Origin: Arthrobacter sp.
GTDB taxonomy: Bacteria > Actinomycetota > Actinomycetes > Actinomycetales > Micrococcaceae
Assembly (NCBI GenBank): GCA_023264815.1
Contig: JAHFUZ010000007.1
Span: 94,146-158,145 of the forward strand
Length of the DNA: 64,000 bases
Direction of reading: 5' to 3'
Part shown: positions 45,331-57,886 of the stretch, one piece after another
Position numbering within the stretch: position 1 is the stretch's first letter
Layout: each line of letters begins with the position of its first letter
The notes under the pieces: model-generated
The model's input: the letters and a program-made list of their open reading frames with translations, nothing else
Told to the model about the DNA's origin: nothing
Databases searched by the model: none
Made by a program: the position numbers and the translations under genes

Positions 45331-48300
45331 TCATGGTGTGGCGTGCGGAGCCGCCCAGCCAAGCTGCGCCGCCATGGCGCGGCCATTCTGGATGACCACG
45401 CTGCGGCCCGGCGGAGGATTGGGTTCCACCTCGAAGCGCACTCCGAAGAGATCACCGTCGAGGAAATTTCGGGGTGCGATCAGGATGCCAGTGCCCAGGT
45501 TGCGTGCCTGAAGGGCAAGTGGAACACGCTGCAGGAGTGTTGGGCTGTACCCGGCAGTCATCACCACGGTGGTTCCGAGGGCATTGAGTTCGGCGAGATG
45601 CCGATTGACGTCGTAGGGCAACAGGTCCGCATCGTCCACCAAGGCCACGGATCCCTTAGCGAGTTTGCCGGCTGCCGCCTGGTCTGCCAGGCCGGACCAG
45701 TAGGCCGCGGGCTCGGTGAGAGTGTCCGGCTGGAGCCACGGCCCGGCGTCCGGGTTGAGGAGAGGCAGGACCCGGAGGAACGAGGACTTTCCGGACGAGG
45801 GTCCGCCCAGCACGCTGAGGACTCCGCCAGCTGGCACCCGGACCGAGACCGGCCCGAGTTCATCACCGCCTACGCCTACCTGGAAGAGGTCCCGCGCACG
45901 TCCGGAGGCAAGCACCGGTCGAGGGGAAGGATCCCCGTCTGTGAGGATGTGGACGGCGGGTGCCAAGGCCGGCAGAGGCTCGATGCGGAACGGCCGGGTT
46001 GCCGGAGCCGGCGTCCCAGCTGATAGGGACGCGGTGGTATCAGTGCCGGGGGATCTGGCGGTGTAGACCTGGCACACGGCTGTCCGACCGCCAGTCATGG
46101 CTCCCATCGCCACCCCCCGGCCTGCCACCTGTGCTGTCTGCGGCAATTTCGGCCACGCAATGCGGCTTTCTTCGGTTGATCCGGCGGGGAAGTAGACGCG
46201 GTTAGGGATGGCTGCGAAGAATCTGGAAGTGACGAGTTCCCGTTGGCCGGAAATGATCACTGTGATGCCGGCCCGGCTGCCGTCCCGGACCAAGTCATGT
46301 ACGATGTCCTCGGCCCAGGCCAGCGGGCCGGCGCGAAAGGCCGAAGCCCAGGAACCCCAGCCGGAGATCACCAGGACCAACGGTGTGGCTTCGGCCGTGG
46401 TGTGGGCCAGCCTGTGGGTCTGCTCCTGTGCCATCCGCTCCAGGATGCGGACCGCCCGGCGCAGCTCATGCAGTCCGGCCCGGGCCCCTACCCGGCGGTG
46501 CGAGGCCAACCCTGCGAAGGCGCTGTCCGGATCCAGGATGTAGAGGTGGGATTCCTGCGGGTGGACAGCAATCTTGTGGACGGCCAGACCGGTCGCCTCG
46601 GCTGCACCGGATCCCGGTCCACCCACGAGGCCCACGTGACCATGCAGGGCAGGTTCCCACGAGAGCGGAGCTGTTCTCTGTTCCAAGGGCAGGTCCAGCA
46701 AGCCCAGAACGACCGACCGGGCGCCCGGGCTGACAGAGTCCCGCTCCGGCGCGGTGGCGGGCTCGGAAAGGACCCGGGGAAGTGCGGCCGCGACCGGCTT
46801 CCGGACTGGGGCGCCGCCCATGGCATCCCACAATGCGGACGTGGAAGCAGCAAGTGGCGCGGCGGCCTGGGCCGGCGTGGACTTGGCACCTGCAGGTCCC
46901 TCATCACCATGCACGTGTGCCGCGTTGATGAACTGAGCGGCCGTGAAGATGCGGAGTCCGGCGGGTTCGGAGGACGCGGCCGGTGCCATCAGCGAGCAGG
47001 CCTGGAACTCGACCGGGGGTTCTGTGCCACGCGCCAGGTAGGCCCGTCCGGGGGCATCCACGCTGATTCCCGCGGCCTCCTTCGAATTGATGATGTCCAG
47101 GGACTCTGTCTCCGACTGGACACGCAGCGCCACACTTGTTGTGACGTTGGCGCGGATATCGGCTGTCAGCGCTCCCTGCGGGCGTTGCGTGGCCATAACG
47201 AGATGGATCCCCAGCGAACGGCCGATGGCAGCGATCCTCATAAGTTCACTGAGGGCTTCGGGAGCGTCTTCCACGAGCATCCGGAATTCGTCGATGACAA
47301 CCACGAGGTGGGGCAGCGGCGCAGCATGGCCCTCCGGACTGCTCCGGTAGGACTTTAGGTCGGGTGCCTGCACGTCCGCCAGGGCCACTTCACGGAACCG
47401 GACTTCGGCGCGAAGGGACTGCAGTGTCCGGTCCAGTTCGTGGCTGCTGAGGTCGGTCAGCATCCCCACACAGTGCGGCAGCCCGGTGAGCGGGCCCAGT
47501 CCCGATCCGCCTTTAAAGTCCACAAACAGGAAGTTGATGCGGTCCGGTGGGTAGCTGAGCGCCAAGGCCGCAGCCAGGCTGCGGAGGAGCTCGGACTTAC
47601 CGGAACCCGTGGTGCCCGCAACCAGCAGGTGGGGTCCGTCGGTCTGGAGATCCAGTGTTATGGCACCGTCCCGTCCCAGCCCAACGGGGACCGCAAGGCC
47701 TGGCAGGTGGCTGTTTACCGACCAGCGGCGGGCCGTTTCATCTTGGGAGGCAGGGACAGCTGCCTCAAGCCCGCAGGACAGCGGAATGCTGTCGCCTGGC
47801 TCGCCGGGATTGCCGGCACTCTTTGCCAGCCGGCGGCAGAATCCGTCGAAGACCTCGGCTGGTGCCAGGTCCGGCACGAACCGGAGGCAGTCCGTTCCCG
47901 TATCGAAGCTGGCCATGCGCTTATCGAGTTTGACATCCGCCGTGAAGGGCGCGCCGTTGCCGTCCTGTAGCTGAATGACTTGCCACTCATGCCGCAGGGC
48001 CGTACTGATGATGGCGGGCGTTTCCCCTCCGCCGCCGAGGAAAATGAGTACGCCGTGTGACCGGGACGAACCGTAGCCCCGCGCCATCTGTGTCCCCAGG
48101 TGTTCGGCCTGGCAGGACAGCGTGACGCCTGGCAGATACCGCGCAGCATAAGGCAGCCGGTCGGCCCTTCCGTAGACCAGCACGCTGGTGCACCTGCCCA
48201 GGGGGTAGCCGGTCATCTGCATCAGGAGCGAGCGCACCAGTCCTTCGACCGCGTCACGCGGCCCGCGGACGGAAGTGAAGGATCTCGAAGGATCCAGAGT

Positions 48301-49323
48301 TACCGGCAACATGCCGGCTGAGGGAACTGCCCGGCCCGGATCGGGCGGATCAAAGCAGAGGTTGGCAGGCTGCGCCGCCTGGCCCAGCCGCAACCAGATG
48401 CCCTTCCCGGTATAGGGGGCAGCCTTGTCCTTTCCTCCAGCACCTCCGACGGTCAGGGCGGACAGCGGCGGGGCGGCCCGCCGTCGTCGTTCCTGGTCTT
48501 TGGAGACAGCGGCATGGACCGCTGCTGCCAGCTCGCGGCGTTGCCGGCGCCCGCCGATGACCGGCACCAGGATGGAGGCGGCGGAAACAGCGGTGAAGGC
48601 AAGGAACATCCACATTCCTGTGACGACGGCAAGGCCAACGCCGAGAATCACAGGGAGGACAGCTGTGAGCACCAGCGCCGCGCGGTTCACCGGCTCCTGG
48701 TGGCGGCTGACGATCAGTGGCTGGTGGACATCGCGCCCTGCCTGGTCGAGTGGGCTGCCGGGCTGCTCTAGGAAGACGAGTGACATGGTGGAGTTGCCGC
48801 ACCCGATGGAGGATTGGGTCGAAACCGCGGCGCACCGGCGGCGCTCGCCATCCACTTCAGTGCCATTGGCACTGCCCAGGTCCTCAATGGTGATGGCGGT
48901 CTCGGTGACTACCAGCCGTGCGTGGGCCCGTGAAAGGTTGGGATCGGGAATGACGATGTCGGCAGTGCTGCGACCGATGATGTACGTTCCCCGCCGCAGG
49001 GGAATCAGCAGTCCTGCGCCGGGTCCGCTGTTCACGGCAAGGGCCAGCGTGGCGGGAGGTTCCTCGGGGCGCAGCCGGGTTCGCCTCGCGCCGGTGTCCG
49101 CTTCATCGACAAGGACAGCTCCGTTGGCCAAGGGAGGCGCGCCGATCGTAAGGTCGCTGACGGGCAGGCCGCACACGGTCACCTTTCCTGCACTGAACCT
49201 GGCTCTAAGCGCCGCCTGCAGCTCGGCGCCGGGAGTTCCGTACTGACCGTCGATGGTCAGCTCCACGGGTTGGTCCTGCAGAGCTGCGCCCGGGCCGCGG
49301 ACGAGCGTGCAGTGCAGCAGCAT
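45331..49323 (-). CDS. FHA-FtsK/SpoIIIE ATPase, EssC/EccC-like (type VII secretion)
   Basis: The protein has 1330 residues. The FHA domain (about 105-165) has 'YIIGRSTADIVIPDPNLSRA' and 'DLGSANGTEVDG'. Two transmembrane helices lie at about 214-258. Three P-loop domains follow. The first has an intact Walker A AGTTGSGKSE (about 569-578) and Walker B VVVIDEF (about 673-680). The second has the degenerate GGPGSGAAE. The third has GGPSSGKSS with VALVDDAD. This is the EssC (T7SSb) layout with FHA upstream of the helices. No WXG100, EsaA, EssA/B or EccB/D gene is adjacent, so its partner genes are elsewhere or missing. AAGGA precedes the ATG. Confidence 0.88.
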   Translation of the reverse strand: MLLHCTLVRGPGAALQDQPVELTIDGQYGTPGAELQAALRARFSAGKVTVCGLPVSDLTIGAPPLANGAVLVDEADTGARRTRLRPEEPPATLALAVNSGPGAGLLIPLRRGTYIIGRSTADIVIPDPNLSRAHARLVVTETAITIEDLGSANGTEVDGERRRCAAVSTQSSIGCGNSTMSLVFLEQPGSPLDQAGRDVHQPLIVSRHQEPVNRAALVLTAVLPVILGVGLAVVTGMWMFLAFTAVSAASILVPVIGGRRQRRELAAAVHAAVSKDQERRRRAAPPLSALTVGGAGGKDKAAPYTGKGIWLRLGQAAQPANLCFDPPDPGRAVPSAGMLPVTLDPSRSFTSVRGPRDAVEGLVRSLLMQMTGYPLGRCTSVLVYGRADRLPYAARYLPGVTLSCQAEHLGTQMARGYGSSRSHGVLIFLGGGGETPAIISTALRHEWQVIQLQDGNGAPFTADVKLDKRMASFDTGTDCLRFVPDLAPAEVFDGFCRRLAKSAGNPGEPGDSIPLSCGLEAAVPASQDETARRWSVNSHLPGLAVPVGLGRDGAITLDLQTDGPHLLVAGTTGSGKSELLRSLAAALALSYPPDRINFLFVDFKGGSGLGPLTGLPHCVGMLTDLSSHELDRTLQSLRAEVRFREVALADVQAPDLKSYRSSPEGHAAPLPHLVVVIDEFRMLVEDAPEALSELMRIAAIGRSLGIHLVMATQRPQGALTADIRANVTTSVALRVQSETESLDIINSKEAAGISVDAPGRAYLARGTEPPVEFQACSLMAPAASSEPAGLRIFTAAQFINAAHVHGDEGPAGAKSTPAQAAAPLAASTSALWDAMGGAPVRKPVAAALPRVLSEPATAPERDSVSPGARSVVLGLLDLPLEQRTAPLSWEPALHGHVGLVGGPGSGAAEATGLAVHKIAVHPQESHLYILDPDSAFAGLASHRRVGARAGLHELRRAVRILERMAQEQTHRLAHTTAEATPLVLVISGWGSWASAFRAGPLAWAEDIVHDLVRDGSRAGITVIISGQRELVTSRFFAAIPNRVYFPAGSTEESRIAWPKLPQTAQVAGRGVAMGAMTGGRTAVCQVYTARSPGTDTTASLSAGTPAPATRPFRIEPLPALAPAVHILTDGDPSPRPVLASGRARDLFQVGVGGDELGPVSVRVPAGGVLSVLGGPSSGKSSFLRVLPLLNPDAGPWLQPDTLTEPAAYWSGLADQAAAGKLAKGSVALVDDADLLPYDVNRHLAELNALGTTVVMTAGYSPTLLQRVPLALQARNLGTGILIAPRNFLDGDLFGVRFEVEPNPPPGRSVVIQNGRAMAAQLGWAAPHATP

Positions 49324-52775
<3,452 letters not shown>

Positions 52776-52785
52776 GCATTCTTCG

Positions 52786-52820
52786 CGATGACGGGCTCCA
52801 CCTTGTGGGGCCCGTCATCG
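52786..52820 (+). terminator. Terminator after glfT2
   Basis: An 11-bp stem (52786-52796 with 52810-52820) has a 13-nt loop and is followed by TTTCTA. It lies between convergent genes. Confidence 0.75.
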
Positions 52821-52823
52821 TTT

Positions 52824-54395
52824 CTAGGTAGTTTCCAGGGTGATCCCGGCGTTGAGTGCCGGCTTCTGGTGCGTTGTCAGCAGGCGGTAGACGCACACCA
52901 CTGCCACGGAGAGGACCGCAATGTAAGCGACCGTCAAACCCTGCCAGGAAAATGGCGGTTGCCACAGGGGGTCGAACATCTCGCTCCAATTGACGTGGTC
53001 GCCATGGATCCCCACGGTGTACCGGCGGAAACCCTCCAGAAGGAGGTACGTGTGTGCCGCCACGCCGAGAACCAGGCTCCAACGGATAATGGAGGCGTTC
53101 CAAGGGGTAACCCTGAATGGCCGGAACCGTACCGCGACGCCTGAAGCCAAAATCAGCAGGACTACGAGAGCCAGCGCATACCGGCCCTGCCAGATCCATC
53201 CGATTTTCTCGCTGGAACCAGCCTGAAGCGCAGGTGGGATGGTAATGAGCGCAACTGTCAGCAGGGCAACCGGCCAACGGAGCCGCAGGGGACGGGCTGT
53301 GAATGCAAGCAGAAGCAGGGACCCAAATCCCAACACCCACGTGTAGACCACGGCCGTTGGAGGGCTGGTGTCAAGTGAGCCAAGCACACCAACGTACTCG
53401 CGCATGTATCCGACTGTTCGGTCCAACATAAGCAGCGCCGCTTCGTCAGCTGGAATAGGCGGCGTTACGGCAAAGAGACTGTCAAGGCTCTTCGCGGAAA
53501 TGCTCCACCACAATGCGAAGAGGCAAGCTAAAGCAACAACCAGGCCTGAGAGCTGGAAAGACTTGGTCATTATCAGAGTACGAACTGACGATAGATTATG
53601 GCCAAGAAGCGCCGCCGCTAGCGCAACTGCGATCCATAAGAAGGACAGCGGTCTGGTGTTGGCGAGAAGAACGCCAGCAGCTGTCACAATTACCGAGGGA
53701 AGCGCGTTGAGATGCGGCTTTGTGGGTTGTTCGAGCATGAGGCAGAGACCCATGTAGAACGCTCCGGTTGTCCCTACTTCTAGGGCACTGGGATTAACTG
53801 AACCGGTGAGAAAGAGTACTGCAGGCGTGACTGCGACCATCGAAGCGACGAGTACATAGGGGCTTCGACGCATCGCAATTGCAGCAAAAAAAATTGCCGC
53901 CAGAAAGAACGCTGTCAGCCAGGAACTGATCAGCCGCATCACATAAAGAGCTGGCTCTCCAGCCATACCGAGGCTCCCCAGTCCTACGATCGCGTAATAG
54001 ACAGGATTGTAATTGCCTGCAGTCGTCTCGGCTGTAACGAGGCTCGGGTCCGCCCCGATAGGGGGCGAACATGCTGGAGTAGTTTCTGGGTGCGTTGCAA
54101 AGCAGTTGTAGTCCCGGAGGTCGGCGATGTACTTGGGGACTTGCACGGTCAGCGCCTCACCTTGGACGCCCGAACTGTTGCCTGCAAATTGACCGCGTGC
54201 AACTGCGGCCGCCTTGATCACGTGGGCCGTTTCATCTGGGGCAGACATGAGGGGCGATGCCAGGGCCCAGATGCTTCCCGCGGCCCCGAGCAGGAGCCAT
54301 GAAACGAGGAGAACCACGAGTGGCGATGGGTGGCTGACGGGCGGGGGACCGGGCCGCCGGTTTGCCACCGGCCCGAGTGACGTGGATATCTGCAT
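52824..54395 (-). CDS. DUF2142-like polytopic membrane protein
   Basis: The protein has 523 residues and about 11 transmembrane helices. The extracytoplasmic 'SPDETAH' pattern ('ALASPLMSAPDETAHVIKA', about residue 50) is typical of DUF2142 and related GT-C-fold glycosyltransferases, where the acidic residue binds metal or lipid-phosphate sugar. Its position beside glf-glfT2 suggests a role in envelope glycan assembly (inference). The ATG at 54395 faces the GtrA gene across a 75-bp gap. Confidence 0.8.
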   Translation of the reverse strand: MQISTSLGPVANRRPGPPPVSHPSPLVVLLVSWLLLGAAGSIWALASPLMSAPDETAHVIKAAAVARGQFAGNSSGVQGEALTVQVPKYIADLRDYNCFATHPETTPACSPPIGADPSLVTAETTAGNYNPVYYAIVGLGSLGMAGEPALYVMRLISSWLTAFFLAAIFFAAIAMRRSPYVLVASMVAVTPAVLFLTGSVNPSALEVGTTGAFYMGLCLMLEQPTKPHLNALPSVIVTAAGVLLANTRPLSFLWIAVALAAALLGHNLSSVRTLIMTKSFQLSGLVVALACLFALWWSISAKSLDSLFAVTPPIPADEAALLMLDRTVGYMREYVGVLGSLDTSPPTAVVYTWVLGFGSLLLLAFTARPLRLRWPVALLTVALITIPPALQAGSSEKIGWIWQGRYALALVVLLILASGVAVRFRPFRVTPWNASIIRWSLVLGVAAHTYLLLEGFRRYTVGIHGDHVNWSEMFDPLWQPPFSWQGLTVAYIAVLSVAVVCVYRLLTTHQKPALNAGITLETT

Positions 54396-54470
54396 GGTAG
54401 CTTTAACAATACGTGGAGGTCAGCCGAGGCAGGTTTGTATGCTCCGTTCTACCCGGGAGACACCACTCAC

Positions 54471-54953
54471 ATGCGCAGTCCAACCACACGACCTCCTTGG
54501 CAGGACAGGCTTGAGGCGAAATTGCCCACAAGGCTGCAGAGCCCGTTTCGGATGCTCGCGGATAGCTCCGTTGTCAGGTTTCTCATGGTTGGTGGACTCT
54601 CCTTCGCTCTGGACTTGGGCATCCTGGCGATCCTGCACGAAATTTTCGGCGTCGACCTGTGGATTGCTACGCCGATAGCCTTTGTCACTAGCTTGGTCTT
54701 TAATTTCCTCCTCCAACGCTTGTTCACATTCCGCGCAACCAACCACCGCGCGGTGAGCGCTGCTAAGTACCTGCTTCTGGTCGTCTTTAACATCGTCGTC
54801 AGCGATTTGATTGTCACTGGTTTTGACGCACAGGGATGGTCCTACGTAGCGGGAAAAGTGACAGCCACTGTATTGACGACAGTCTGGAACTACCTTCTGT
54901 ACCGCCATTGGATCTTCAAACGCAGCGAACTTCCGGAAAAGGCTGGAAGCTAA
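54471..54953 (+). CDS. GtrA-family membrane protein
   Basis: The protein has 160 residues. Four transmembrane helices start at 'VVRFLMVGGLSFALDLGILAIL' (about residue 35), with the family motif 'TSLVFNFLLQRLFTF' and the final 'TTVWNYLLYRHWIF'. GtrA proteins move or flip lipid-linked sugars in envelope glycan synthesis. The ATG at 54471 is chosen (GGGAGA upstream) over the TTG at 54435, where the sequence TATGCT looks more like a -10 box. This suits the glycan neighbours. Confidence 0.87.
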   Translation: MRSPTTRPPWQDRLEAKLPTRLQSPFRMLADSSVVRFLMVGGLSFALDLGILAILHEIFGVDLWIATPIAFVTSLVFNFLLQRLFTFRATNHRAVSAAKYLLLVVFNIVVSDLIVTGFDAQGWSYVAGKVTATVLTTVWNYLLYRHWIFKRSELPEKAGS

Positions 54954-55177
54954 CGCCACCCTGAAGTCGTTTCCGCCCGCTCCACGGCCGGAGTTACGGG
55001 GACGGTTCGATCCAGTCGTTGACAATGCCTTTGTTCGGTTGGAGCCCTACCGCTACCGCGGCCTGATTGTGTCAACTTGATCGGAGCCCACTAGGACGGC
55101 CCGAACGGCGCCCACCTGGGCGACTCACGAAGCGGTTATTGTGGCATGAACGGTCCACCCGGACGGCGACGGATCTG
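54954..55177. other. Intergenic region, GtrA / CrcB-like gene
   Basis: These 224 bases hold no gene I can support. A perfect TTGACA lies at 55019-55024 but no good -10 is correctly spaced. The region marks the boundary between the glycan genes and the fluoride cluster. Confidence 0.4.
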
Positions 55178-55594
55178 ATGTCGATGGGGCTTGTCATGAA
55201 TTTTTTTGAAGGACCGGCGGCGAACCCTAGTAACTTCCTCGCCGTGGCTGTCGGGGCCGTTGCGGGCGCATCGATCCGTTTCATTCTTTACGGCAGGCCA
55301 GGTGCGGCTGCCGGCTCCCGGCGGTCGTGGATTTCGGAAGCCGTTCTTGCGTTCGGGCTGGGTTTGCTGGCCGGGATTGTTCTTGTTACCGGATCCGGAC
55401 TGGCCCTGTCGCCTCTTGGGCTGGGTGCACTTACCGCGCTGGCAGCTTATGCCGGGACGGCGTTCGCGGTGTCTTGGATGGGGCAAAAAGACGTTGGACA
55501 TGCGCCCGTCGCGCCGGCGGCGCATCTGCTGGTAACGCTATTCGTGTCCTTCGCAGGAGTCGCCACTGTAATAGCGGTAGCCGGACAGTTCTAG
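55178..55594 (+). CDS. Small membrane protein, degenerate CrcB-like
   Basis: The protein has 138 residues (start uncertain: ATG at 55178 or 55196) and four hydrophobic helices. 'VGAVAGASIRFILYG' resembles the CrcB 'GxxGAxxRY' segment, and 'AVLAFGLGLLAGIVLV' matches CrcB helix 2 in spacing. The fluoride-channel Asn and the FTTFST-type box are absent, replaced by Glu-Ala and 'AAYAGTAFAV'. If related, it is a non-canonical paralogue. The similarity is by eye only; a generic four-helix protein cannot be excluded. It converges with the MFS gene, 6 nt apart. Confidence 0.55.
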   Translation: MSMGLVMNFFEGPAANPSNFLAVAVGAVAGASIRFILYGRPGAAAGSRRSWISEAVLAFGLGLLAGIVLVTGSGLALSPLGLGALTALAAYAGTAFAVSWMGQKDVGHAPVAPAAHLLVTLFVSFAGVATVIAVAGQF

Positions 55595-55600
55595 GCCCGG

Positions 55601-56851
55601 CTATACGGCCCGGCCTTGCGCGGGAGCCGGTTTGAGCAAGGGAAGGAAGGCGATCAGTGCAGCTAGCTGGGTTACGACGGTGAAGATGACGAGCGCGCTG
55701 AGGGAGGCCGAGTAGAGTGCACCGATGATGGTGGACCCTGCCAGCCAGGCGATGCCGTAGATGGCCGTGAAAATGCCGTATCCGGTCCCGCGCCTGGCAG
55801 CCGGAACGAGGTCGGCGACTGCGGCTCGGAGCGTGGATTCGTGGATTCCCAGGGCCGCTCCCCAGACCACGGCGCCGGTCCAGACCAGGCCGGGCGCGGT
55901 AGTAAAGGACAGGAACGGGACGGCTGCGGTCAGCGGGAGCGCGATGAGCAGACCGCGCAGCCCGATCCGGTCATAGAGCGCCCCGGAGGCCAGGGCCGCC
56001 AAGGCGGCGGCGCCCATGGAGACGGCATAGGTGACCGGTATCAGGGCCGAGGGCATTACCTTCTGGACTTCCAGATGGTAGGAGATGACACCAAAGGTGG
56101 AAAACCCGAACATCGACACGGCGGTGAACGCGCTGTACCACCAGAACCGGGCCGGCAAGGGGACACGCACCCTCGCCTGCCCGGGCTCGGCCGCTGGTTC
56201 GCTGACAGCATGTGTGTCATAGCGTGCCGGGTCCGGGACGGCCTTGCGGAGCAGGAACACGGCAACGAGGGCGAGGGCACCGGGGATGGCCAGGACGCCA
56301 AATCCGAGCTGGTACCCGGAGACGGCGATCATGAGTCCGACGAGCAGCGGGCCCAGGAGTGCGCCGGACTGGTCGAGGGCTTCGTGGATGGCGAAGGCCT
56401 TTCCCCGGCCGATTTCTGCCCCTGCGTGGGAGAGCATGGTGTCCCGGGCGGGGGTTCGGACGGCTTTGCCGAACCGCTCCATGATGACTAACGCCGACGC
56501 CTGCCACAGGGAACTGGCCAGGGCCAGGAGGGGGACGGCTACCACGGTCAGGGCGTACCCGGCGATGGTCAGCGGCCAGTACTTGCGCGTCCTGTCAGCC
56601 AGGGGGCCGGTGCCCAGGCGCAGGACCAGGGCCACGGCTTCCCCGAATCCGGTGATGAAACCGACCATGACCGCACTCGCCCCGAGAGTGGCCAGGAACG
56701 GGCCGGTGATGGACCGGGCGCCTTCATAGACGACGTCTGCGAGCATGCTCACGACACCGAAGGTCAGGACGAACCCCATCGGTCCAAACCTGTTGCTCCT
56801 GGCAGTGTCTGTCCGGTCGACGTTCACGCGCTGTTCGTTCATATCCGGCAT
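55601..56851 (-). CDS. MFS transporter at the end of the fluoride operon
   Basis: The protein has 416 residues and about 12 transmembrane helices. The MFS motif-A-like loop is 'GTGPLADRTRKYWPL' (between helices 2 and 3), and 'RTPARDTMLSHAGAEIGRGKAF' follows helix 4. It has no recognised substrate. GGGAG lies 4 nt before the ATG; the gap to crcB is 49 nt. Its place at the 3' end of a fluoride-responsive run suggests that it exports something harmful or rebalances ions during fluoride stress (inference). Confidence 0.82.
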   Translation of the reverse strand: MPDMNEQRVNVDRTDTARSNRFGPMGFVLTFGVVSMLADVVYEGARSITGPFLATLGASAVMVGFITGFGEAVALVLRLGTGPLADRTRKYWPLTIAGYALTVVAVPLLALASSLWQASALVIMERFGKAVRTPARDTMLSHAGAEIGRGKAFAIHEALDQSGALLGPLLVGLMIAVSGYQLGFGVLAIPGALALVAVFLLRKAVPDPARYDTHAVSEPAAEPGQARVRVPLPARFWWYSAFTAVSMFGFSTFGVISYHLEVQKVMPSALIPVTYAVSMGAAALAALASGALYDRIGLRGLLIALPLTAAVPFLSFTTAPGLVWTGAVVWGAALGIHESTLRAAVADLVPAARRGTGYGIFTAIYGIAWLAGSTIIGALYSASLSALVIFTVVTQLAALIAFLPLLKPAPAQGRAV

Positions 56852-56900
56852 GGGTGCTCCCTGCTCGAGTTGATGGACACGTCCAGGCCGGTGCCCGGTT

Positions 56901-57278
56901 TCACAGCAGGCTGGCCAGGGCCAGGCCGGCCGCCGCGGCGCCGACCGCGGCGACGGCGGTGCCGATCCCGTTCAGGAGGGCCAGTCCGGTGCGGCGGGAC
57001 TGAATGAGCCGGACCGTCTCGAAGCTGGCTGTGCTGAACGTGGTGTAACCGCCCAGGAACCCGGTGCCTGCGATGGCCTGCAGTTCCACGGGTGCGGCGT
57101 GGACGATCACGGCACCGGCGACCAGTCCCAGAAGGAAAGATCCGGTGACGTTGATGGCGATGGTGCCCACGGGCAGGGCGGTGCGGAGCCTGGAGCGGAC
57201 CAGCCCGTCAACCACGAATCTGGTTCCGGCGCCCAGGCCGCCGGCGAGTCCGAGCAAGAGAATGGTCAGGACGTTCAC
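56901..57278 (-). CDS. crcB: CrcB fluoride channel, second subunit
   Basis: The protein has 125 residues, the standard length, with four transmembrane helices. Signatures are 'LAGGLGAGTRFVVDG' (Arg in helix 1), 'TIAINVTGSFLLGL' (conserved Asn) and 'GTGFLGGYTTFSTASFE' (Phe-box and Ser/Thr pathway). CrcB/Fluc dimers let fluoride leave the cell. The GTG start overlaps the stop of the upstream crcB gene by 4 bp, which fits a heterodimer of the two products. Confidence 0.93.
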   Translation of the reverse strand: MNVLTILLLGLAGGLGAGTRFVVDGLVRSRLRTALPVGTIAINVTGSFLLGLVAGAVIVHAAPVELQAIAGTGFLGGYTTFSTASFETVRLIQSRRTGLALLNGIGTAVAAVGAAAAGLALASLL

Positions 57279-57886
57279 TTATTGCTCTCCTGTCGATCGG
57301 GGCGGAGGGTCGCGCCGCGTCTTCGGGCGGTCATTCTGGTGTGGTGTCCGGCGGCGACCCGGATCCCGGCCACTGTTGCTATGGCGCCGCCGATCAGCGT
57401 CGCGGCGACATAGACCAGCGCGTCGGTGATCCGTCCTGCTCCGAGGAGACTGTTCGTTTCCAAGGCCAGGGTGCTGTAGGTGGTGAAGGCGCCCATGAAC
57501 CCGGTTCCGGCGAGCAGCCGGATCATCCTCAGCCGTCCGGCGTCGGGGCCGCGGCGGACCAGGGCCTCCAGCAGGGCACCGAGCAGGAAAGCCCCGGCCA
57601 GGTTGATGATCAGGGTCGGCAGCGGCCAGCCGCCCGGGGACGGCAGGACGGTGCTGAGCCCGTACCGGGTCAGGGCGCCGAACACGCCTCCGGTGATGAC
57701 GACGAGCACGAACCCGGGGTGCAGGTGCACCGGGCGGTGGGCACGAACCTCACCGAGCGTCCCCGCATCCGTTTCGTCAGTGCGGGTCTCCGCCGGGTCA
57801 CTGTCGATAGGTAAACGTTCCGTGCTCTCCGTATCGTTTCTTTCGGATGGGCGGGCCGCTGCGGTTTCGGGGGTGGGCGGTTCCAT
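57275..57886 (-). CDS. crcB: CrcB fluoride channel, first subunit with N-terminal extension
   Basis: The protein has 203 residues. About 58 polar, acidic residues precede the channel domain, an extension that standard CrcB proteins lack. The channel part has 'ITGGVFGALTRYGLS', 'TLIINLAGAFLLGAL' and 'GTGFMGAFTTYSTLALE', all key Fluc residues intact. The C-terminus is Arg-rich. The ATG overlaps the stop of the universal stress gene by 1 nt. Translational coupling with the next gene indicates a paired-subunit channel. Confidence 0.92.
   Translation of the reverse strand: MEPPTPETAAARPSERNDTESTERLPIDSDPAETRTDETDAGTLGEVRAHRPVHLHPGFVLVVITGGVFGALTRYGLSTVLPSPGGWPLPTLIINLAGAFLLGALLEALVRRGPDAGRLRMIRLLAGTGFMGAFTTYSTLALETNSLLGAGRITDALVYVAATLIGGAIATVAGIRVAAGHHTRMTARRRGATLRPDRQESNK

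Noticed and set aside
54961..55080. Possible C-terminal coding remnant ('FDPVVDNAFVRLEPYRYRG') after the GtrA gene
   Set aside because: No start, no recognised family and mixed codon use; it is open mainly because stops are rare.
55100..55200. A third fluoride riboswitch upstream of the CrcB-like gene
   Set aside because: GATGGGG is present but the ACCGC, GGCTGATG and CCTAC blocks are not.
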